A stretch of DNA of 64,000 nucleotides, from positions 189,969-253,968 of the forward strand of contig NC_018256.1 of the NCBI RefSeq assembly GCF_000227135.1. Reading direction: 5' to 3'. How positions within the stretch are numbered: position 1 is the stretch's first letter; every line of letters starts with the position of its first letter. Origin of the DNA: Leishmania donovani (lineage: Eukaryota > Euglenozoa > Kinetoplastea > Trypanosomatida > Trypanosomatidae). The notes below the pieces were generated by a model that ran no database searches, was not told the DNA's origin, and worked only from the letters and a program-made list of their open reading frames with translations. Of the stretch, positions 62,655 through 64,000 are shown piece by piece. A program made the position numbers and the translations under genes.

Positions 62655-64000
62655 CTACACGTCATCTTCCTCCTCATCCTCCCCCTCAGCTTCCGGGCGC
62701 GGGGGAGGCGGTGCGTAACGCAGCTCTTCATCTATGGTGCAGTCCCGCTGACCGTCGAATTCACCAGGCGCCTCGACGTACTCGCGGAAGCACGGGGGAG
62801 GGAGGGGTGGGGCATAGTAGGCGCCCTGCATGTCCTTGAGACCCGTGCCATAGTACATCATCTGGTAAGAGGCCCCAGGACGTCCGGCAGTCGTCACCGC
62901 GTAGGTGGCCGCGCCGGGCCAGCGGAGGGACTTTGCCACATACACAGCTGTCAGGCTCCCCTCCCCTTCGTAGGCCTTGCGAAAGGTCCAGGCAGCGAGG
63001 TGGGAGCGGCTGTGGCCGGGGTAGGAGAGTGGCGCGTCGAGGCTAATGTCAGACAGGAAAGGCGCGATCATCTCGGGCGCCGGTGGCGGTGACGCCTCAG
63101 AAGCGTTCGCGCCGTCACCCTGCCCGTCGTCGCCTTCATCATCAGCCGGTTCTTCCTCCTCCTCTACCGGCGCCGTCGTGACGCGGCCGCAGTTCAGCAC
63201 CGACGGGGCAATGTGCGACCACCCCTTCGCCTGCATCAGCTCCCCCTTCGTGTATCCCTTGTACCACGCCTGCACAGCCGCGATGGCCTCCGCGTCCTCC
63301 TCGTCCGGCGCTTCTTGCGGCAGCAGCGGCGGCAGCACGGCGTAGGCCGGCACTGCCGTCGGCGGTGGTCGAGCCGAGGTCTCTTCTTCATCCTCCTCCG
63401 CGTCAGGCACTGCACCCTCGGTGGTGAACGTCTGCACTGGTGCGATGCGGCACGCGCTCGTGATGCGCGCAATCTGAGCGCGCAGGTAGTGCTTCTCGCA
63501 CCCCATGAAGCGTGGATGTCCGTGCACGGGGGCGTCGAGGTTACCAGTGAAGCGGCAGCGCAAGGCGCGGGCAACTGTAATGTGGTGTGGGCTGACGTCC
63601 GGCAGGCGGGTCCAAGTCGTGGGGTCCGCGCTAGTCGAAGCATAGTAGCACATGGCGTTGAGGCCCGTACCGGCTTCCTCCGCCGGCGCGGAAGGACGTG
63701 GCCAGCGGCGGGCAAGACGGCCCCCCGCCAGGGTACAGAGCACGTCAGCGATCTGCGAAACGGGAGCGTGCTCCTCTTCCTCTTCCATGTCGTCCTCCGC
63801 ATCGCCTTCGCCGGTTATGCCAGCGTTCTCCTGCATGCGATCCTCATCCACCTGGCATTCCGCGACGTAGTAGTCGTACGCGCTTCCCGTGACCACGCCC
63901 CAGAAGCGCACGGTGGACAGCGGCTCAGATCGGATCAGCTGGCGTAGGCCAACAAGCAGGCGATACGCATCCACCCGCGGCAAACCAAGCCCAACCATGT
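62655..64000 (-). CDS. Radial spoke head protein RSP4/6 (RSPH4A/6A-like), 5' end outside the window
   Basis: Radial spokes link axonemal doublets to the central pair and control flagellar beating; RSP4/6 forms the spoke head. Recognisable blocks, numbered from the first in-window Met, are DAYRLLVGLRQLI (~10-22), VRFWGVVTGSAYDYYVAECQ (~30-49), WTRLPDVSPHHITVARALRCRFTGNLDAPV (~128-157), EKHYLRAQIARITSA (~168-182), GWSHIAPSVLNCGR (~260-273) and, near the end, SLRWPGAATYAVTTAG followed by MMYYGTGLKD. Three acidic Glu/Asp runs and a C-terminal acidic tail are typical. A Met codon occurs at 63998, but homologues have roughly 100 or more residues before the DAYRLL block, so the gene probably continues past 64000. 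It agrees with a flagellated cell. Confidence 0.9.
   Translation of the reverse strand, partial: MVGLGLPRVDAYRLLVGLRQLIRSEPLSTVRFWGVVTGSAYDYYVAECQVDEDRMQENAGITGEGDAEDDMEEEEEHAPVSQIADVLCTLAGGRLARRWPRPSAPAEEAGTGLNAMCYYASTSADPTTWTRLPDVSPHHITVARALRCRFTGNLDAPVHGHPRFMGCEKHYLRAQIARITSACRIAPVQTFTTEGAVPDAEEDEEETSARPPPTAVPAYAVLPPLLPQEAPDEEDAEAIAAVQAWYKGYTKGELMQAKGWSHIAPSVLNCGRVTTAPVEEEEEPADDEGDDGQGDGANASEASPPPAPEMIAPFLSDISLDAPLSYPGHSRSHLAAWTFRKAYEGEGSLTAVYVAKSLRWPGAATYAVTTAGRPGASYQMMYYGTGLKDMQGAYYAPPLPPPCFREYVEAPGEFDGQRDCTIDEELRYAPPPPRPEAEGEDEEEDDV

Noticed and set aside
1..64000. tRNA, rRNA, spliced-leader or CRISPR arrays
   Set aside because: Scanning by eye found no T-loop (GGTTCRA) with cloverleaf partners, no rRNA blocks, and no regularly spaced repeats with unique spacers.

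Overview
The window looks like nuclear chromosomal DNA of a kinetoplastid, almost certainly Leishmania. Every credible gene is an intronless minus-strand ORF. Coding sequence is GC-rich. The spacers are purine-rich on the + strand, so the transcribed strand carries the polypyrimidine tracts used for trans-splicing, and they are full of TG, TA and homopolymer microsatellites. The protein set (ADF/cofilin, ERI1-like nucleases, XPB, NFX1-type zinc finger, an ABCA transporter, Bet1 SNARE, aprataxin, a PiT-like carrier, radial spoke RSP4/6) fits. The gene order agrees with what I remember of Leishmania chromosome 29; this is recollection and was not searched. I cannot name the species.

The 16 genes appear to form part of one polycistronic unit read from high to low coordinates. 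No strand-switch region, tRNA, rRNA, CRISPR or bacterial-type operon was seen. In transcription order: radial spoke head protein (cut by the right edge), PiT-family phosphate carrier, aprataxin, Bet1-like SNARE, a 1,866-residue ABCA transporter isolated by two ~4.8-kb spacers, a NUFIP-like zinc-finger protein, an NFX1-type zinc-finger/RING protein, XPB helicase, a coiled-coil hypothetical, an ankyrin protein, three consecutive ERI1-like DEDDh exonucleases, a 3,009-residue disordered protein, a hypothetical, and ADF/cofilin.

Several start codons are placed at the first ATG supported by family homology and by an upstream polypyrimidine tract plus AG; longer in-frame extensions begin at non-ATG codons or run into repeat-rich leader sequence. 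Genes in trypanosomatid polycistrons are usually not functionally linked. There are loose themes: RNA processing (three ERI1-like enzymes, NUFIP), DNA repair/transcription (XPB, aprataxin), and the flagellum (radial spoke, cofilin).

Most interesting items: the contiguous trio of ERI1-like nucleases, one carrying a C-terminal membrane anchor; a 33-bp-arm inverted repeat in the spacer between the ABCA and NUFIP genes; a perfect 14-bp hairpin downstream of XPB; a possible SH2-like module in the ankyrin protein; and a PiT-like carrier that has lost the second signature motif. Two runs of N (99 and 467) are assembly gaps; the first is flanked on both sides by the same 21-nt string.
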